Assembly: GCA_963545585.1 (NCBI GenBank)
Contig: CAUUKX010000108.1
Location: forward strand, 1-6,555
Direction: 5' to 3'
From: W11650 sp963545585
GTDB lineage: Bacteria; Bacillota; Clostridia; Lachnospirales; Vallitaleaceae
Length of the DNA stretch: 6,555 nucleotides
Shown: positions 5,534 through 6,555 of the stretch, piece after piece
Layout of the letters: the number at the start of each line of letters is the position of its first letter
Position numbering within the stretch: the stretch's first letter is position 1
Made by a program: the position numbers and the translations under genes
The notes under the pieces: model-generated
Told to the model about the DNA's origin: nothing
The model's input: the letters and a program-made list of their open reading frames with translations, nothing else
The model's database searches: none

Positions 5534-6555
5534 ATGAAAACAATAGGATATTATGTTTCGGATACGGGTTTTGGCCATATTACCAGATCACTGGCTTTGA
5601 TTGAGCGGATTTTGGAGGAAAGTGATTATCAGGTTTATCTGGTCAGCGGTAAAATGCAGATTGAATACGCGAAAATATATTTAATCCCTTACGAGGAGCG
5701 GGTGATTTATCAAATCACGGAAACTGAAGCCAAGACGGTTTATTTTGAGAATACTTTAACCACCGATATCAAAACCACCGAAAAAAATGTAGAAAAGTTT
5801 ATTCATAAACTGCCCGAACTCCTTGATAAGGAACTGGAAACACTGAAGGACATTGCGCTGGACTTTGTGATTACCGACCTTTCCCTGCTTGGCATAGAAG
5901 TGGCCAAAGCACTGAATGTCAAAAAAATCGGCCTGTCCAACTATACATGGTATCACCGTTATCGGAAAAAGGGGATTAAAGAGGAATATATCGGTTATTA
6001 TTTAAATTTGTATAATGAATTGGATATGTTTTATCAACTGGCGATGGCCGATCAGATGGATGGGCTGACCTGTCCGATTGCTGACGGTGGGCATTTGATG
6101 CGGCGGGTTAATTTTTTGGCATCGGTTGACCTGAAAAAAATGTATTGGCCAGCGATGTATCTTTCGATTGGCCAAATTGCCCGCAAAAAGGATATGATTA
6201 TCAATTTTCAGTCCGGTCATGTCTTTGCTGCTGGAGCATTGACCGCCACCGGCGATGCGCATGTCATTAACCTGCCCAATAAAATCAGCCATAGTCAGGA
6301 TTATCTGATGGCCAGTTCTTTGGCGCTGATTAAGCCGGGCTGGGCGACGGTGATGGAATGTCTGATTTTAGGCAAGCCCTTTGGCATTATCGTATCGGAG
6401 GATACCGAGGACGAGGAACTGATTGAAAAACTACGGGCGCTGGACTGCTGTTTTTCGCTGCATGAGGATGCACTGGATTATTTGGATGTGAAAAAATTAA
6501 ATGTCAAGGCGGTTCATACCAAGCGGGTCAAAGTACCGGATGATACGGTGGCAAC
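5534..6555 (+). CDS. GT-B-fold glycosyltransferase-like protein, 3' end outside window
   Basis: ATG 5534 follows GGGAGG (5523-5528) at a 5-nt gap, and 340 codons run to the right edge without a stop. The N-terminus has a first beta strand followed by the glycine-histidine loop TGFGHITRS (11-19), typical of MurG/GT28-like and related GT-B enzymes, and also of the N-terminal domain of arabinokinase-type proteins. Further hallmarks are FVITDLSLLGIEVAKAL (111-127), IGLSNYTWY (132-140) and the C-terminal donor-site-like loop KPGWATVMECLILGKPFG (267-284). In GT28-like enzymes this last loop binds the nucleotide-sugar. No signal peptide or membrane segment is seen, so it is probably cytosolic, perhaps membrane-peripheral. 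Donor and acceptor cannot be deduced. A role in envelope glycan or surface-protein glycosylation is a guess from the neighbourhood. It shows no fusion to a kinase domain within the part seen, but the C-terminus is missing. Confidence 0.8.
   Translation, partial: MKTIGYYVSDTGFGHITRSLALIERILEESDYQVYLVSGKMQIEYAKIYLIPYEERVIYQITETEAKTVYFENTLTTDIKTTEKNVEKFIHKLPELLDKELETLKDIALDFVITDLSLLGIEVAKALNVKKIGLSNYTWYHRYRKKGIKEEYIGYYLNLYNELDMFYQLAMADQMDGLTCPIADGGHLMRRVNFLASVDLKKMYWPAMYLSIGQIARKKDMIINFQSGHVFAAGALTATGDAHVINLPNKISHSQDYLMASSLALIKPGWATVMECLILGKPFGIIVSEDTEDEELIEKLRALDCCFSLHEDALDYLDVKKLNVKAVHTKRVKVPDDTVA

Overview
The window looks like a chromosomal stretch from a low-to-moderate G+C Gram-positive bacterium, probably an anaerobic member of the Bacillota (Clostridia-like). 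The clues are C-terminal S-layer homology (SLH) triplets, strong AGGAG-type ribosome binding sites, intrinsic terminators with long T-runs, TATAAT/TTGACT-type promoters and short-spaced genes that are all on the + strand. The genus cannot be read from the sequence.

Layout. (1) Positions 1-812 are the 3' end of a first SLH-anchored surface protein gene, cut by the left window edge, followed by a hairpin and a strong terminator. (2) Positions about 965-1315 are a long regulatory and repeat region: an AT-rich operator-like palindrome, an extended -10 promoter, a 122-bp element that folds into a near-perfect three-way junction, a 65-bp perfect direct repeat of the left part of that element, and a hairpin next to the ribosome binding site. 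(3) Positions 1316-4453 are a complete 1045-residue S-layer-type protein: signal peptide, an N-terminal unique region, seven alternating Ig-like modules, a Ser/Asn/Pro/Lys linker and three SLH domains. Its C-terminal third is an almost exact duplicate of gene 1, and the duplication continues through the 3' hairpin and terminator. (4) Positions 4600-4869 hold a consensus promoter and a leader of about 155 nt for thioredoxin (trxA, 4870-5187), which ends in its own terminator. (5) Positions 5255-5533 are non-coding with short repeats. (6) From 5534 to the right edge runs a GT-B-fold glycosyltransferase-like gene, truncated by the window.

How it fits together. The two SLH proteins are paralogous cell-surface proteins that should be exported by Sec and held non-covalently on the secondary cell-wall polymer. 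The near-identical SLH segments with diverged linkers suggest recent duplication or ongoing gene conversion of the wall anchor. Thioredoxin is a cytosolic housekeeping protein with its own promoter and is probably only a neighbour. The glycosyltransferase-like protein could act on cell-envelope glycans, but that is inference from position. The most unusual content is the structured, repeated leader of the large S-layer gene and the alternating A/B module architecture of its ectodomain.
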